Source: Teredinibacter turnerae | GTDB taxonomy: Bacteria > Pseudomonadota > Gammaproteobacteria > Pseudomonadales > Cellvibrionaceae | DNA: 64,000 bases | Direction: 5' to 3' | Assembly (NCBI RefSeq): GCF_037935975.1 | Contig: NZ_CP149817.1 | Span: 2,418,001 to 2,482,000, forward strand | Shown: positions 46,505 through 55,003 of the stretch, piece after piece | How the letters are laid out: every line of letters starts with the position of its first letter | How positions within the stretch are numbered: position 1 is the first letter of the stretch | Made by a program: the position numbers and the translations under genes | The notes under the pieces: generated by a model | What the model was told of the DNA's origin: nothing | What the model saw: the letters and a program-made list of their open reading frames with translations, nothing else | The model's database searches: none

Positions 46505-46933
46505 CTAGACTTTTAGAGCCATCACGTCGCAGCAAGCGTTCTGAACCACGCCCTTGGTGATACTGCCGAACAGCAGGGCAAGGCCATGTCGGCTGTGGCT
46601 GCCGACGATGATCATATCCATTTTCTCTTCTTCTGCCAGGCGGTGCAGTTCTCCGGCTGCCTGGCCAATGCATACGCGGTGGCTCGCCACGGTGACACCG
46701 ACTTCATTGATTATACGTTCGAGCCGTTCCGCAGCCTGGCTTTCCATCACTCCCTGCGCTTCGGTGAGATCGAGTGGTACGTCTCCGCCATACGCAAACG
46801 CCAAAGGTTCTACGACATGAACCACGTGGAGTTTTGCATGGAAAGAGGCGGCGATATCTGCCGCTTTGCGCAAAATTTGGGTGCAGTCTTCAGCCAGATC
46901 CAGGCCGACGAGAATGTTGTTGTAGGTGGGCAT
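46505..46933 (-). CDS. Universal stress protein, UspA family
   Basis: A 142-residue Usp-fold protein (NNILVGLDLAEDCTQILRKA; LHVVHVVEPLAFAYGGD; MDMIIVGSHSRHGLALLFGS). The G-x2-G-x9-G-S ATP loop is not present in exact form, which points to the UspA rather than the ATP-binding UspF/MJ0577 type. Start ATG 46933 follows AGGAGG (46939-46944 on the minus strand), a strong ribosome site. A consensus -10 TATAAT is at 47006-47011 on the minus strand, lacking a good -35. Confidence 0.92.
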   Translation of the reverse strand: MPTYNNILVGLDLAEDCTQILRKAADIAASFHAKLHVVHVVEPLAFAYGGDVPLDLTEAQGVMESQAAERLERIINEVGVTVASHRVCIGQAAGELHRLAEEEKMDMIIVGSHSRHGLALLFGSITKGVVQNACCDVMALKV

Positions 46934-47078
46934 AAATCCTCCTGTTTAGGTGGCGTTTTACTATTCAGACGCGTAACAAGGCATTTAAATTCCCTTATTG
47001 GTAATATTATATCTCGCTTTCGGGCGACCAGTCGGGCCTGAGCCCATCAGTTATGTGTATCGTCCCGTGGAGCGAGTT

Positions 47079-47588
47079 ATGTGGCAAATTATATTGGTGT
47101 TGGTGTGCGTGGTTGCTCTGGTGGTGGGGCCGGTGATGATGATGCAGCCCAACAAACAAGAACGACGGCTGGCGAGGCTGCGTTTTCTCGCCGCTAAGCG
47201 GGGGTTGCGCGTAAATATCGGCCAGAATCCGGCCAATGGCGAACCGCAGCAAGTTGCGGTTTATTCGCGTCTGTTGCCGCCGCCACCGAAGTCCGTTGAG
47301 CGGCCGCAGTGGTGTGTCGCGCGGCAGTCACTGGAGCACGAAATCAATTTCAGTGCAGATTGGGACTGGGTCGCGGCGAGCCGCCCTGGTGCGGCGTTGC
47401 AGGCCGCTTTGAAGCCCTGGCTGTTAGAGCTGCCTGCGGCCATTAGAGCCGTGGAAGTGCGGGAATCGGCAGTCAGTGTCTATTGGACCGAGAGCTGTTG
47501 GGAGCGACAAGCGCAGTGGCAGGATTCCATCGAGGGTTGTTTGGATTCAATTGTCGCGCGGTTGGACTGGTTGGCAGCGCATGTGTAG
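47079..47588 (+). CDS. Membrane-anchored protein of unknown function
   Basis: A 169-residue protein with one N-terminal membrane helix (about residues 3-22, QIILVLVCVVALVVGPVMMM) and a soluble C-terminal part rich in Trp and Arg. I chose the ATG at 47079 because GGAG (47069-47072) precedes it; the frame is open from 46998. Similar short anchored proteins sit near usp and uup genes in Pseudomonas relatives. No catalytic motif is visible. It ends 10 bases from the end of the convergent 47599 gene. Confidence 0.72.
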   Translation: MWQIILVLVCVVALVVGPVMMMQPNKQERRLARLRFLAAKRGLRVNIGQNPANGEPQQVAVYSRLLPPPPKSVERPQWCVARQSLEHEINFSADWDWVAASRPGAALQAALKPWLLELPAAIRAVEVRESAVSVYWTESCWERQAQWQDSIEGCLDSIVARLDWLAAHV

Positions 47589-47598
47589 TCGTGTGTCC

Positions 47599-48354
47599 TT
47601 ACAGTGGCGCCTCACTCTCCGTTTGATCGTTTTTTTCGTGCTCCGAGGGTTGTGATTCCGGCATAAATCGGAGCGAGAGGTATTTTGCTTTGTTGTGCAT
47701 TAGGTTGTTAATTTCATTGACCAGCTCATTCTTGCGTTCGTCGTTCGATGAGGTTTGCACTGCGACTTGGTGAGCGCGTTTGAAGTAGGCATGCGCGCGC
47801 AGGTAATCTCCCTTCGCCTGCACCTTTTGCCCTTGCGCCACGGTGCTCACCACACCAACCAGCATATGTGCCCACGCCAGGTCTTTCAGATAAAACTCCA
47901 TTTCCGCCAGATTAAGCTTTTCAGCGGCTTGCCGGCGGCGCAAAATGCGGCCGGCTTCGTTAAGCATATAGAGCGTACGGGCAATGGCTGCGTCGCTCTC
48001 GCGCAGGCGATAGATTTCCCGCTCTCTTTCGATGCTGGCGAAACTGCTACGCTTGCTCAATAGGGTCTGCTGGATCACGATGAGCCCTTGATTTTCGCTG
48101 TCCAGATTGAGCATGGCTTCCACCATATCTATCGCCTCATCGTTAATGTGTCCGGCGATTTGTGGCGACTCCACGAGTGAATCCACGGCCGTGGCCAACT
48201 CATCGAGCTCCGTGACGCGCAACCGCAGCTGCTGCACCTTGCGGGCAACCATGCGCTTGCGCTCTTGAAATTGATTGATGGCGCTCACAACTATCAGTGA
48301 TGCCAACGCAAGGACAAGAAAGAGACTAAGAAAAAAGACCGGCCACATTCGCAA
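47599..48354 (-). CDS. Membrane-anchored helical protein of unknown function
   Basis: A 251-residue protein with one N-terminal membrane helix (WPVFFLSLFLVLALASLIVV, residues 4-23) and an otherwise helical, coiled-coil-like cytoplasmic or periplasmic region with a charged C-terminal tail. I do not recognise its family. The repeated helix pairs (DYLRAHAYFKRAHQVAVQ) hint at a TPR-like hairpin. The ATG at 48354 is the start; a second ATG two codons on is possible. Upstream lies the AT-rich topA promoter region. Confidence 0.7.
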   Translation of the reverse strand: MRMWPVFFLSLFLVLALASLIVVSAINQFQERKRMVARKVQQLRLRVTELDELATAVDSLVESPQIAGHINDEAIDMVEAMLNLDSENQGLIVIQQTLLSKRSSFASIEREREIYRLRESDAAIARTLYMLNEAGRILRRRQAAEKLNLAEMEFYLKDLAWAHMLVGVVSTVAQGQKVQAKGDYLRAHAYFKRAHQVAVQTSSNDERKNELVNEINNLMHNKAKYLSLRFMPESQPSEHEKNDQTESEAPL

Positions 48355-48439
48355 TAACTCGGAAACAAATAACTAAAAAGTAAACAAAATTTATTTTAGC
48401 TGCTTTTTGGCATTTGAATTATTCAGTTACTACGCTTTA

Positions 48440-48468
48440 TGGGTGTTGGTTGTTGTGCGATATATAAT
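48440..48468 (+). promoter_or_regulatory. Candidate distal topA promoter
   Basis: TTGTTG (48440-48445), a 17-base spacer and consensus TATAAT (48463-48468). The transcription start would be about 205 bases before the topA ATG. Confidence 0.4.
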
Positions 48469-48576
48469 AAAAACCTTTAAAAACAAATATATATGATTGC
48501 TTGTTAATGTTGGATGATAAATTGCTTTAAAGGTGCATACTGGTTCTTTTTTTTCATCCGTCACTTTAGCGAATGC

Positions 48577-48605
48577 TTGACCTTATAACCTTGAGGTCTT
48601 ATATA
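48577..48605 (+). promoter_or_regulatory. Candidate proximal topA promoter
   Basis: TTGACC (48577-48582), a 17-base spacer and TATATA (48600-48605). It gives a leader of about 70 bases before the topA ATG at 48682, with AGAAGG (48671-48676) as ribosome site. Confidence 0.55.
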
Positions 48606-48681
48606 TGCGCACCTTTGGTGTTTCACACAACGTGGGATGTACATATTTTAAACAATGAAGAATTCTGTGTAGAAGGCTGTT

Positions 48682-51363
48682 ATGGGGAAATCACTGGTTA
48701 TTGTGGAATCGCCCGCGAAGGCGAAAACCATTAACAAGTATCTGGGGAACCAGTACATCGTAAAGTCGAGCGTTGGCCATATTCGCGACCTCCCCACCAG
48801 TGGTTCGGCCAAATCTACTACTGATCCCAAAGCCCGGGCCAAGCAGGCTGCGCTGACCCGTAAAATGTCGGCGGAAGAAAAAGAAGTTTACAAACAGAAC
48901 AAAGCCCGCGAACAGTTGATAAACCGAATGGGGATCGACCCTGACAACGAATGGCAGGCGCATTACGAGATTCTTCCCGGCAAAGAAAAAGTGGTCGCTG
49001 AGTTGCGCAAACTCGCAGACCAGGCGGACCACATCTTTCTCGCAACGGATCTCGATCGCGAGGGGGAAGCTATTGCCTGGCATTTACAGGAATCTATTGG
49101 CGGCGATCCCACCCGCTATCGGCGGGTCGTCTTCAACGAAATTACCAAGAACGCGATCCAGGAAGCCTTCAAATCGCCGGGTATGCTGGATATTAACCGG
49201 GTAAATGCGCAACAGGCTCGCCGTTTCCTCGATCGTGTTGTGGGCTATATGGTCTCGCCACTGCTGTGGGAAAAAATCGCCCGCGGGTTGTCTGCCGGCC
49301 GTGTACAGTCCGTTGCAGTGCGCTTGGTAAGTGAGCGTGAAAGCGAAATCCGTGCGTTTATTCCGGAAGAGTACTGGGAAGTGAAGGCGCAGCTGGATAC
49401 CGCAAAAGGCGAGCGCGCCAAGTACGAAGTGAAGCGCTTTAAAGACGAAGCGTTCAAGCCTGTGAACGAAGCACAGGCGATGGCGGCCAAGTCTGCTCTT
49501 GAGAGCGCCGCGTACCAGGTTACCGAGCGCGAAGACAAACCGACAAAATCCAACCCGTCTGCGCCGTTTATCACGTCAACATTGCAGCAGGCAGCCTCAA
49601 CCCGCTTGGGTTACGGGGTGAAAAAAACCATGATGATGGCGCAACGTCTCTACGAGGCGGGCTACATCACTTACATGCGTACGGATTCCACCAATCTCAG
49701 CAAAGAGGCAGTCGAAAACTGTCGCACATTTATTCAGCAAGAGTATGGCGATCGCTATTTGCCGAAAGCGCCGAATGTGTACTCGAGCAAAGAAGGGGCT
49801 CAGGAGGCGCACGAAGCCATACGACCTTCCGACGTTACCACCCGACCCAACCAGTTGAGCGGTATGGAGCGGGATGCTGAGCGCCTCTACAACCTGATCT
49901 GGCAGCAATTCGTGGCGTGTCAGATGACACCTGCAGAATTTACCTCCAGTTCGCTGAAAGTCTCTGCAGGTGATTATGAGTTGCGCGCACGCGGCCGGGT
50001 GATTCGCTTCGACGGCTTTATGAAAGTTATGCCCCCAGTGTCGCGCAAAGAGGAAGATACCTTGCTGCCGGATGTAAAAGTGGGGGACAACCTCGACCTG
50101 CATGAAATTCTCGCATCGCAACATTTCACCAAGCCGCCCGCGCGCTACACCGAAGCTGCACTGGTGAAAGAGCTGGAAAAGCGCGGCATCGGTCGTCCAT
50201 CCACCTATGCGAGCATTATTTCGACCATCCAGGATCGCGGTTACGTTCATGTTGAGAACAAGCGGTTTTATGCGAATAAGATGGGCGATATCGTTACCGA
50301 ACGGTTGATCGAAAGTTTCAGTGATTTGATGGACTATGGTTTTACGGCCAACATGGAAGCCGCACTGGATACCGTAGCCGAAGGCGACAAAGACTGGCTG
50401 GATCTGCTCAACGAATTTTACGCCGACTTCACAGTGAAGCTCGAGATGGCGCAAAATAGCACTGCTGGCATGCGTCGTAACGAACCGGTCGAAACGGATA
50501 TCGATTGTGGAAATTGCGGTCGTAAAATGCAGATCCGCACAGGTAGTACCGGGGTTTTCCTGGGGTGTTCCGGTTATGCGCTGCCGCCGAAAGAGCGCTG
50601 CAAGAACACAATGAATCTCGTGTCCGGCGACGAAGCCGTCAATATCGATGAAGATGAGGATGCGGAATCCCGGCAGCTGCGCCAGAAGCGCCGCTGCAAA
50701 ATCTGTAATACGGCGATGGACAGCTACCTGCTCGACGAGCAGCGCAAGCTTCACATCTGTGGTCGCAATCCGGACTGTGATGGCTACGAGGTGGAGCAGG
50801 GCGTGTTCAAGATCAAAGGCTATGACGGTCCATTGATCGAGTGTGACAAGTGCGGCAGCGATATGCAATTGAAGTCGGGGCGATTCGGCAAATACTTCGG
50901 TTGTACCAATGATGAATGCAAAAACACCCGTAAGCTGTTGCGCAACGGCGAAGCGGCGCCACCCAAAATGGACCCAGTGGACATGCCAGAGCTGGCGTGT
51001 GAAAAAGTGGAAGATCACTATGTACTGCGCGACGGTGCCAGCGGCCTCTTTCTCGCGGCAAGTCAGTTTCCAAAAAACCGGGAAACGCGCGCACCGTACA
51101 TCAAAGAGTTGTTGCCGCACAAAGACGAAATCGACCCCAAATACGCGTTTCTATTTAAGGCGCCTACGCAGGACGATAACGGGAATGACACCTTGGTGCG
51201 CTACAGTCGCAAAACCAAGGAGCAATACGTGCAGTCCGAAGTTGAAGGCAAGGCAACCGGTTGGAAAGCGTTTTATGACGGGGGTAAATGGCAGGTAAGC
51301 GGCACCGCTAAACCTACCAAGGCGACGCCAAAGGCCAAAGCCACCCGCAAGAAAAAGTCATAG
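48682..51363 (+). CDS. topA: DNA topoisomerase I
   Basis: TopA relaxes negative supercoils. It has 893 residues. The toprim domain is at the N-terminus ([35 protein letters not shown]), the catalytic tyrosine is Y331 in [13 protein letters not shown], and the C-terminal part has three zinc-finger repeats beginning [24 protein letters not shown] and [13 protein letters not shown], then a Lys/Ala-rich basic tail. Length and finger number match the gammaproteobacterial type. The next gene starts directly after its stop codon. Confidence 0.97.
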   Translation: MGKSLVIVESPAKAKTINKYLGNQYIVKSSVGHIRDLPTSGSAKSTTDPKARAKQAALTRKMSAEEKEVYKQNKAREQLINRMGIDPDNEWQAHYEILPGKEKVVAELRKLADQADHIFLATDLDREGEAIAWHLQESIGGDPTRYRRVVFNEITKNAIQEAFKSPGMLDINRVNAQQARRFLDRVVGYMVSPLLWEKIARGLSAGRVQSVAVRLVSERESEIRAFIPEEYWEVKAQLDTAKGERAKYEVKRFKDEAFKPVNEAQAMAAKSALESAAYQVTEREDKPTKSNPSAPFITSTLQQAASTRLGYGVKKTMMMAQRLYEAGYITYMRTDSTNLSKEAVENCRTFIQQEYGDRYLPKAPNVYSSKEGAQEAHEAIRPSDVTTRPNQLSGMERDAERLYNLIWQQFVACQMTPAEFTSSSLKVSAGDYELRARGRVIRFDGFMKVMPPVSRKEEDTLLPDVKVGDNLDLHEILASQHFTKPPARYTEAALVKELEKRGIGRPSTYASIISTIQDRGYVHVENKRFYANKMGDIVTERLIESFSDLMDYGFTANMEAALDTVAEGDKDWLDLLNEFYADFTVKLEMAQNSTAGMRRNEPVETDIDCGNCGRKMQIRTGSTGVFLGCSGYALPPKERCKNTMNLVSGDEAVNIDEDEDAESRQLRQKRRCKICNTAMDSYLLDEQRKLHICGRNPDCDGYEVEQGVFKIKGYDGPLIECDKCGSDMQLKSGRFGKYFGCTNDECKNTRKLLRNGEAAPPKMDPVDMPELACEKVEDHYVLRDGASGLFLAASQFPKNRETRAPYIKELLPHKDEIDPKYAFLFKAPTQDDNGNDTLVRYSRKTKEQYVQSEVEGKATGWKAFYDGGKWQVSGTAKPTKATPKAKATRKKKS

Positions 51364-51876
51364 GTGCCACCATTGGCCGACAATTTGGCAGTGCGCGTCA
51401 ACGAACACCTCTTGTTTGCGCAGTTGTTGCTGGCTGATGGGGAGCGCTCTGCCTGTGTCGACGGCGCGCATCCGCAAACGCAGCGCGCCTATCTCCAGGC
51501 GGTGATCATCCAACTCGATCTGGCTTTGGCGTGCTACTGCGGAGAAATTTTGGGTGCAACGCCATCGTCTGATATTTTGCGTACTTCAGTGACGCATATC
51601 GATGACTCGGGTGGAGACTCCCGCTTGGTGGAGCTGCGAGAACTCCACCGGAGTCACGACTCCTGGCTTGCACAATTGTGCCGTTTCAACGATCAGATCA
51701 GGCAGGGGCAAGTGGCCAGCCCATCTCGAGAGCAGGAGGTTTCTGCTAACTTGATTGCAGTAAGTGCTGAGACTGGCGATTTCTGGTCCGAAGGCAGTTT
51801 TGATGTGATCGAGCATATTCGCGACAGTTTGGATAGATTCATCGCCAACCAGCGAGATCTCGCCCAAGAGTACTAA
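51364..51876 (+). CDS. Conserved protein downstream of topA (DUF6586-like)
   Basis: A 170-residue helical protein beginning with the GTG directly after the topA stop. It has no obvious catalytic motif. The start (LAVRVNEHLLFAQLLLADGE) resembles the small topA-linked Pseudomonas protein that I know as DUF6586; this identification is from memory and only moderately sure. Co-transcription with topA is very likely. No membrane segment or signal is seen. Confidence 0.6.
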   Translation: MPPLADNLAVRVNEHLLFAQLLLADGERSACVDGAHPQTQRAYLQAVIIQLDLALACYCGEILGATPSSDILRTSVTHIDDSGGDSRLVELRELHRSHDSWLAQLCRFNDQIRQGQVASPSREQEVSANLIAVSAETGDFWSEGSFDVIEHIRDSLDRFIANQRDLAQEY

Positions 51877-51992
51877 CAATAGATGCGTGTTCTCGTGTCA
51901 TAAATCCCCAAATGGCGCGACTGCGTGTTATTCGTCGGCGTGAGGTGTTACACTGGAAACCGAACCAAACGCTATAGAATTTACGGTAACGC

Positions 51993-52247
51993 ATGTCCTC
52001 ACTTTACGAAATTGTCGAATTGGAAAATGGTGAAATCGCTCTTCAGCGTGTCGATGAAGGGGGAGAGCCGCTGGTTTGCATTCGCTTTTCTGAAGAGTCT
52101 CTGTATTTTCTGAACGATGCTCGTTTTGAAATTGCCAAAGCGATGATCGAAGCTGGCCTGGACGCCGCCAGTGATATTCAGGAACAGCATGACCAGCCAG
52201 ATATTTCAGACGAAAACGACATGGAACATTCGTCGACTTTGCACTGA
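51993..52247 (+). CDS. Small acidic conserved protein
   Basis: An 84-residue protein (MSSLYEIVELENGEIALQRV at the start) with a compact first half and an acidic, polar end (QPDISDENDMEHSSTLH). I do not recognise a family name. It has an in-frame ATG, a plausible -10 (TATAGA at 51973-51978), and codon structure like its neighbours. It lies 116 bases after the DUF6586-like gene and 120 bases before the 41-codon gene; all are on the plus strand. Confidence 0.68.
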   Translation: MSSLYEIVELENGEIALQRVDEGGEPLVCIRFSEESLYFLNDARFEIAKAMIEAGLDAASDIQEQHDQPDISDENDMEHSSTLH

Positions 52248-52367
52248 ACGTCGCTCTTTTCTCTTTGTCTAAGCAATTTGCACAGGCGCGTAACGATAGT
52301 GTCACAGGAGTGTTGCTATAGTTAGCTCAGTGCAGAACAAAAGCAATGACAAAAAAAGGAGCTATAT

Positions 52368-52493
52368 ATGCACGATTATGTCGAAGACCTGCTCGGTGAG
52401 AGCGAGTCCATGGAGCTGGATGATTATTACAGCGATGCCATGGAAGCGGATATCCACGAAGAAGATGAACTGGACGAGTGCGCTTGTTTTTAA
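52368..52493 (+). CDS. 41-residue highly acidic peptide with Cys-x-Cys end
   Basis: The frame opens with ATG at 52368, six bases after a near-ideal AAGGAG (52356-52361), and ends with TAA at 52491. It has 17 Asp/Glu, no Lys or Arg, two His, and ends DECACF. There is no signal or membrane segment. Homology is unknown to me; the strong ribosome site, a -10-like TATAGT (52317-52322) and the unlikely composition argue that it is real. It could be a small regulatory, metal-binding or precursor peptide; none of these can be shown here. Confidence 0.6.
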   Translation: MHDYVEDLLGESESMELDDYYSDAMEADIHEEDELDECACF

Positions 52494-52591
52494 ACGCACT
52501 CTTACCAAAAAAACAACGCTTATTTCTCTCGCTAGTCCTCTCTAAACTCTTCCTGACGTTCCTCTCAACTCAACACATCTCTATATATTTT

Positions 52592-52628
52592 TAATTGCGA
52601 TAATGAAGGGCTTGTCACATCGCAATTA
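52592..52628. promoter_or_regulatory. Perfect inverted repeat upstream of the coiled-coil gene
   Basis: TAATTGCGAT (52592-52601) and ATCGCAATTA (52619-52628) are perfect 10-base complements with a 17-base spacer, 20 bases before the GTG at 52648. No T tract follows, so an operator or a 5'-leader hairpin is more likely than a terminator. Confidence 0.5.
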
Positions 52629-52647
52629 CAATCCCTAGTCGATAATT

Positions 52648-54045
52648 GTGGAAGAACTCTACCACTTTGGGTGTCGGCCTTTGATTTGCGATCATGATGA
52701 GTTAGCACAAGCCGTAATGTTCTTTGGAGAAAACGGATTTATCGCCAAAGAAATGCTCTATACCGAATTCGAAGCACTGCTCGACGGTTACGTTTTGTCG
52801 CACGATTGGCAAAACCGTCAGGCGCGTGCCGTATTTGTCGAAATTGATGCGCGTTACCGCATTAAAACAGCAATTTTTTTTCGCATCGATTTCAACGCAA
52901 AAGGGGAGGTTGATGCGAGCTGGAATGTGCCCCTGCGCCAACTTACTGATAACGCATTGCGCGGCCCGGACCTGGGCGCTGGTCCGATTCGGTTGGTCTG
53001 TGCCAGCCAGTGTCCGATTAAGTATTTCCAGTCGGCCTTGTGGGATCCAAAGCTTACTGCTGCTGCCAATCAATTGGGCGCATTGAAAAAGGCTGCGACG
53101 CGGAACCGTCTTGGTATTCAGTTTCGTGACGACCCCGATATGGAGGCCCTTCCCAGTGGCGGCGAGACGGTGAACGCGGAACAGCTTCATCGCCAGCTGA
53201 GTGACGAAATACGCTCGGAATATGCGAAAGAGCTGCGCAACCAGATGGCGCTCATGCTCAAAGACCAGCGCCTTCGAAACTCAACGCTGGCGCGTGAAAG
53301 CGAGGATTCCATCGCTGTTCTAAAGCGGGCTCACAGCGAACAAATTGAAGATTACCGCGCTATTATTGAGGAAAAAAACCGGGCTCTCACCGAAGAGCAG
53401 GCTCGCAACCTTGAGTTAAAAGAAACAATCGACGGGCAGGCTAAAAAGATAGAAGGACTGCGGGAGTATTTTGAGCACAAGCTGGAAAAAGTAGAAGGCG
53501 AGGGCACATCGCTGGTCAATACGCTCCGCGAGAACCATCAAACAGAAATAGACGCAAAAATTTCCGCTGCAACTGCTGAGTTGAAAGATCTGTTGCGAAT
53601 GCGCGAAGTAGAGCTGGTGAATCGTGTCGAGGAAGAAAGTCTTTTGCGCGATGAGATAGCCCGTTTACGCACCCAAAATCAGCTGCTCGTAAGCCATGGC
53701 GGCGATGATATCCTCGGGCATATGGTTGGTGCAGGCATTAGTTTCGTGAGTTATCAGCCCGGTGCCGGTCATATCACTATTCCTGTCGCGGATATACCCC
53801 GGTACATGGAAAACGCCTCTGCTTATGCCGCGGAGCAGTGTGGGGTTTCTGAGGAGCGTTACCTCGCCTGGCTTGAGCACTACCAGGCTCCGGTCTGCAG
53901 CGCAGTTGACGAAAATGGTAGTATGTGTGGTGACAATATTGCTCGCACCGCCAATCCTGCCGATTTCCACTGTGGGGATCAGGACCGTTGCACCGCCCAC
54001 AAAGATATCAATGGCAATCAAACCCTCAAGTACGCTGGCAGCTAA
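52648..54045 (+). CDS. Coiled-coil protein with cysteine-rich C-terminus
   Basis: A 465-residue protein from the GTG at 52648. Residues 1-160 form a globular domain of unknown type, about 175-345 a long coiled coil (LRNQMALMLKDQRLRNSTLA to VNRVEEESLLRDEIARL), and 350-465 a second globular part that ends with cysteines in the order C-x9-C-x14-C-x5-C, possibly a metal site (APVCSAV, SMCGDN, HCGDQDRCTAH). I do not recognise the family with certainty; it may be a conserved Pseudomonas-type hypothetical. Its last 35 bases overlap the next gene. Confidence 0.72.
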   Translation: MEELYHFGCRPLICDHDELAQAVMFFGENGFIAKEMLYTEFEALLDGYVLSHDWQNRQARAVFVEIDARYRIKTAIFFRIDFNAKGEVDASWNVPLRQLTDNALRGPDLGAGPIRLVCASQCPIKYFQSALWDPKLTAAANQLGALKKAATRNRLGIQFRDDPDMEALPSGGETVNAEQLHRQLSDEIRSEYAKELRNQMALMLKDQRLRNSTLARESEDSIAVLKRAHSEQIEDYRAIIEEKNRALTEEQARNLELKETIDGQAKKIEGLREYFEHKLEKVEGEGTSLVNTLRENHQTEIDAKISAATAELKDLLRMREVELVNRVEEESLLRDEIARLRTQNQLLVSHGGDDILGHMVGAGISFVSYQPGAGHITIPVADIPRYMENASAYAAEQCGVSEERYLAWLEHYQAPVCSAVDENGSMCGDNIARTANPADFHCGDQDRCTAHKDINGNQTLKYAGS

Positions 54046-54991
54046 CCTAAAGTCCGTTTTATCAGGCGACTCTCTATTACCTTTGTTGCGCACCACACCT
54101 ATTGAGCGTATTTCCACGCCCGCCAGTACGGATGCCATGTTGGAAGTATCCATGGTACGGCTGGATGCGCTCTGTCCCTATCTCGGCGGCAACAAAATCT
54201 TTAAGCTCTGGGGGTACCTGCGACACTATCTTGCGAGTGGCGAAACGCGGCCTATCGCAAGTTTTGGTGGCGCTTACTCCAATCACCTGCACGCACTGGC
54301 CTATGCGTGTCACTTTCTCGGCGTACCCATGGTGGCCTATGTGCGCGGGGAGCGGTGTAATGATTTATCGCCAACACTTGCAGATCTCGAGGCGTTGAAT
54401 GTTGTGCTAAAGTTTGTCAGTCGCGCACAGTATCGTGCCAAACAAGATGCCGAGTGGCGACGTTTGCAAGGTGACTACTTCTGGGTGGAAGAGGGTGGCG
54501 GCGGAGATCTGGGCACCTTGGGTGCGGCGGAGTTAGGGCGTTTCCTGCGTAGCGAGCTGACATACGAGCCAGGTGCTACTTTGTCGGTAATGCTTGCATG
54601 CGGCACTGCGACGACTCTGGCCGGAGTGCTCAAGGGGATGTCCGGCGGTGCCCGCGAAAATATTAGCGTCGTCGGCGTGAGCGCGCTAAAAAACGCTGAG
54701 CATGGGTTAGTCAGGCAGGTGGAATCGTTGCTAGGAAATGTAGACCCTTTGATCAACTGGCGTATTGAAGGGAGCTTTCATTGTGGTGGGTTTGGTCGCT
54801 TGCCTGATTATTTAGCAGACTTTGTTCAAAATTTTGAAACGGAAAACCGTATAAAGCTCGATCCCATCTATACCGCTAAGCTATTGTTCGCCCTGGATAC
54901 GCTTGCAGCCCAGGACGTCTGGCCAGGCGGAACAAAGATTACTGTAGTACATTCCGGAGGGTTGCAAGGCCGCCGGGGTTTCCAGTTGTAA
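54011..54991 (+). CDS. D-cysteine desulfhydrase/ACC deaminase-like PLP enzyme
   Basis: A 326-residue fold-type II PLP protein from the ATG at 54011, which overlaps the previous gene by 35 bases. The PLP lysine is K62 in GGNKIFKLWGYL, and the nucleophile region is SFGGAYSNHLHALA (S90, N91). The end VVHSGGLQGRRG resembles D-cysteine desulfhydrase (a TGG-type loop) rather than ACC deaminase, so H2S release from D-cysteine is likelier than ACC cleavage. The cyclic-nucleotide/rhodanese gene follows by 12 bases. Confidence 0.85.
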   Translation: MAIKPSSTLAANLKSVLSGDSLLPLLRTTPIERISTPASTDAMLEVSMVRLDALCPYLGGNKIFKLWGYLRHYLASGETRPIASFGGAYSNHLHALAYACHFLGVPMVAYVRGERCNDLSPTLADLEALNVVLKFVSRAQYRAKQDAEWRRLQGDYFWVEEGGGGDLGTLGAAELGRFLRSELTYEPGATLSVMLACGTATTLAGVLKGMSGGARENISVVGVSALKNAEHGLVRQVESLLGNVDPLINWRIEGSFHCGGFGRLPDYLADFVQNFETENRIKLDPIYTAKLLFALDTLAAQDVWPGGTKITVVHSGGLQGRRGFQL

Positions 54992-55003
54992 GAGTTAACA
55001 ATA

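Larger units (their letters stand above)
48355..48681. other. AT-rich intergenic region upstream of topA, no gene seen
   Basis: This 327-base stretch is clearly richer in A/T than its surroundings and holds no open frame of note. It contains two plausible sigma-70 promoters (48440-48468 and 48577-48605) pointing to topA. Pairs of complementary 8-base runs, AAAGGTGC (48529-48536) and GCACCTTT (48609-48616), lie 72 bases apart around the second promoter. Confidence 0.6.

Noticed and set aside
48529-48616. Complementary octamers around the proximal topA promoter as a regulatory stem
   Set aside because: The arms are 72 bases apart and only 8 bases long, so chance pairing is likely; noted in the region description only.
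49597-51120. A 507-codon frame on the minus strand inside topA
   Set aside because: It lies wholly within topA, whose protein shows all expected domains, and its product resembles no family. Long antisense frames are common in this base composition.
52368-52493. C-terminal CACF of the 41-residue peptide as a CaaX prenylation signal
   Set aside because: It fits the pattern superficially, but bacteria generally lack protein prenyltransferases; too speculative to report as a feature.
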